Assembly: GCF_040409695.1 (NCBI RefSeq)
Contig: NZ_JARWGJ010000142.1
Span: 1 to 6,523, forward strand
Source: Longimonas sp040409695
GTDB lineage: Bacteria > Bacteroidota > Rhodothermia > Rhodothermales > Salinibacteraceae
Length of the DNA stretch: 6,523 nucleotides
Direction of reading: 5' to 3'
Shown piece by piece: positions 4,994-6,523 of this stretch. Every line of letters begins with the position of its first letter. Position 1 is the first letter of the stretch. The notes beneath the pieces were generated by a model. The model was not told the DNA's origin, did not search any database, and worked only from the letters and a program-made list of their open reading frames with translations. Both the position numbers and the translations under genes were made by a program.

Positions 4994-6523
4994 ATGTCGC
5001 AGTCTCCTTTTCTACCTGACGCCGCATCAGACTACCCCATCGCAAACCCCAATCCGAAAGGGTTCACCGAAGGATCCTCCGACTTGTTGCAGTATATCGG
5101 CGACAATATGGAGGTGCGCCGTGCGGCTACGGAAGGGCGCATTCCATCGCCGGTATCACGGGCGTACATGTTCTACGCGAATCTCTTTCAGCACTCCATT
5201 GGCGAGTCAACCAATGGAGCAACTGCAGACGACGAAGCATCAATAGCGGCATCCGAGGGGCGTAAGGCGCTTCAACAGGAAGCCCGCCGTACGCTGCGCG
5301 GACTACTTGCCGCGTTTGCGTTGCGTAAGGTACTGAATCTGGATATTCGTTCCAAGAGCGTAGAGCTGCGCGAAGACGGTCCGAGTGATGTCAGTTCGGT
5401 ACTGGTACCCACCTTGGCAGCCACACCAGGCGGCAAAGAGCTATGGAATCCGGTGCAGTTCTACACGGTGGTGAATGAAGAAGGTGAAGAAGAGGTGCTG
5501 GCAGGTCGGTCGCCGCTTACAGGGCTTTATCCTTCAGCTACGGCTCCGCAGACGCTTACCGGGTTGTATTGGTACGATTCTAAAAAAGGCACCTGGTACG
5601 ACCCGACGAGCCGCACCTTCGACGAGAAAAACCAGATGCGCGTTTCCGATCAGACGCGCGACAAAGTACGTGGGCTCATAAAAACGTGGGTCGGTCATGT
5701 GCTGCGCAATGTGGATACAAAAGACCTGCAGCAAGAACGCATTGAGATGGAAGACCGCGATGCCAGCGACTTCATCAATGAGCTTAAGCAGTGGAATAAA
5801 GAACTGAGCAATGTTGAATCTCCCGATGGAGTGGGGGTTGTAACCGATACAATTACCGACCAGGTAGGACGGGTACCGTTGCCTTTCTTGAGTTTTGCCG
5901 TAGAAGCCGAGCCCGATCACATCTGGGGGGATCTGCCGCTGCATGAGGGACGCCTGGTTGTTACCGAAGAGCAACTGCTATCCAACCATACCCGGCTGTA
6001 TGGACGGGCTTTTGGGGGCAGCGATCTTGCCGAAATGATTGAGCACTTAGGACGACAAGGAGAAAACCTGGGACGGGCACTAAACCTGGGCGAAGGTGAA
6101 ATCCCTATGCCGTATCTCTTCGTAGATCGGCTGTTTATGCCTTATCTCACGCTTGTTACCAGTTATGACTCGGAGAAAGAGGATTACGGCGGATTCTCTG
6201 AAGAATGGCGGGGTTTGGAGGTGGAATTTGGAGAAACCACCGAATACTACTTTATTCCTATGGATCCAGATATTCTGGAGATCATGGATGCGAAGCGTCT
6301 TCAAAGTAATCTCCATGCTCGTCTTTCCAATGATGGCCAAAACTACGTGGTCACGCTCAACTTTGGCGAAGTGAAGATCACGAAGCTCTACAGCACAGTG
6401 GGCAAAGGTGCCCACCGGTTGGACGAGCAGGTAGGGCGTGACGAGTTCGACCATGGACGGCTTCCTGTAGGAAGTTCAGGTGGACTGCGAGCGCGTCCGC
6501 ATCGATCATCTCGACCGCTCGCT
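4994..6523 (+). CDS. Large cytoplasmic protein of unknown family, partial at the right edge, probable frameshift near 6470
   Basis: The reading frame is open for 510 codons to the window edge. It has no signal peptide, membrane helix or P-loop motif (GxxxxGK[ST]), and I recognise no family. This also means it is not, as far as seen, the separate GTPase reported in FtsZl-1 loci. The N-terminal third (about 28-118) looks helical. Residues 175-210 are aromatic-rich, with two TGLY repeats (TGLYP, TGLYWY) and WYDP. Residues 220-275 are charged and helical, and the rest is mixed and acidic. The last codons in this frame turn basic (RARPHRSSRPLA) and look unnatural. Shifting by one base after Val492 (position 6469) instead reads EVQVDCERVRIDHLDRS with strongly GC-ending codons, suggesting a one-base error or real frameshift. 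The ATG at 4994 is the first ATG or GTG after an in-frame TAG at 4934. The gap from the tubulin-like gene is 85 bases, so it is probably the fifth member of the operon and may bind the filament. Confidence 0.75.
   Translation, partial: MSQSPFLPDAASDYPIANPNPKGFTEGSSDLLQYIGDNMEVRRAATEGRIPSPVSRAYMFYANLFQHSIGESTNGATADDEASIAASEGRKALQQEARRTLRGLLAAFALRKVLNLDIRSKSVELREDGPSDVSSVLVPTLAATPGGKELWNPVQFYTVVNEEGEEEVLAGRSPLTGLYPSATAPQTLTGLYWYDSKKGTWYDPTSRTFDEKNQMRVSDQTRDKVRGLIKTWVGHVLRNVDTKDLQQERIEMEDRDASDFINELKQWNKELSNVESPDGVGVVTDTITDQVGRVPLPFLSFAVEAEPDHIWGDLPLHEGRLVVTEEQLLSNHTRLYGRAFGGSDLAEMIEHLGRQGENLGRALNLGEGEIPMPYLFVDRLFMPYLTLVTSYDSEKEDYGGFSEEWRGLEVEFGETTEYYFIPMDPDILEIMDAKRLQSNLHARLSNDGQNYVVTLNFGEVKITKLYSTVGKGAHRLDEQVGRDEFDHGRLPVGSSGGLRARPHRSSRPLA

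Overview
The window reads as a chromosomal segment of a bacterium with moderately high GC. My best guess is the Rhodothermia/Salinibacter side of Bacteroidota, possibly a halophile. The reasons are that none of the five gene starts has a recognisable Shine-Dalgarno sequence, the soluble protein parts are rich in Asp and Glu, and the first 370 bases carry a dispersed imperfect-palindrome repeat of the 'GTCATCCTGAC...GGAAGGATCTC' type that I associate from memory with such genomes. The taxonomy is inference; no marker gene is present.

Layout. Positions 1-366 are non-coding and hold two tandem copies of a roughly 168-base repeat unit with a 198-base period, each built around a long imperfect hairpin. 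Positions 367-547 are an AT-rich promoter region with a good -35/-10 pair and a 7-base inverted repeat around the -10 box. From 548 to the right edge, five genes lie on the plus strand, separated by gaps of 56-85 bases, and look like one operon: (1) a MotB/ZorB-like protein with one membrane helix and an OmpA-type peptidoglycan-binding domain; (2) a predicted lipoprotein with a von Willebrand A (vWA) domain and an intact DxSxS metal-site motif; (3) a small protein with three membrane helices; (4) a tubulin/FtsZ-superfamily protein with a clear GTP-binding signature; (5) a protein of at least about 500 residues with no family I recognise, cut by the window edge and probably frameshifted close to it.

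How they may work together. A tubulin-like GTPase beside a vWA protein and an OmpA-family protein matches the FtsZl-1 gene neighbourhood described by Makarova and Koonin (2010) as a predicted multicomponent membrane-remodelling system. To my knowledge it has little experimental characterisation. The topologies suggest an envelope-spanning assembly: tubulin-like filaments and protein 5 in the cytoplasm, protein 3 and the helix of protein 1 in the inner membrane, and the OmpA domain and vWA lipoprotein in the periplasm. The membrane helix of protein 1 carries an Asp placed as in MotB, which raises the possibility that the system is ion-driven. That is inference. No mobile element, CRISPR array, tRNA or rRNA was seen.
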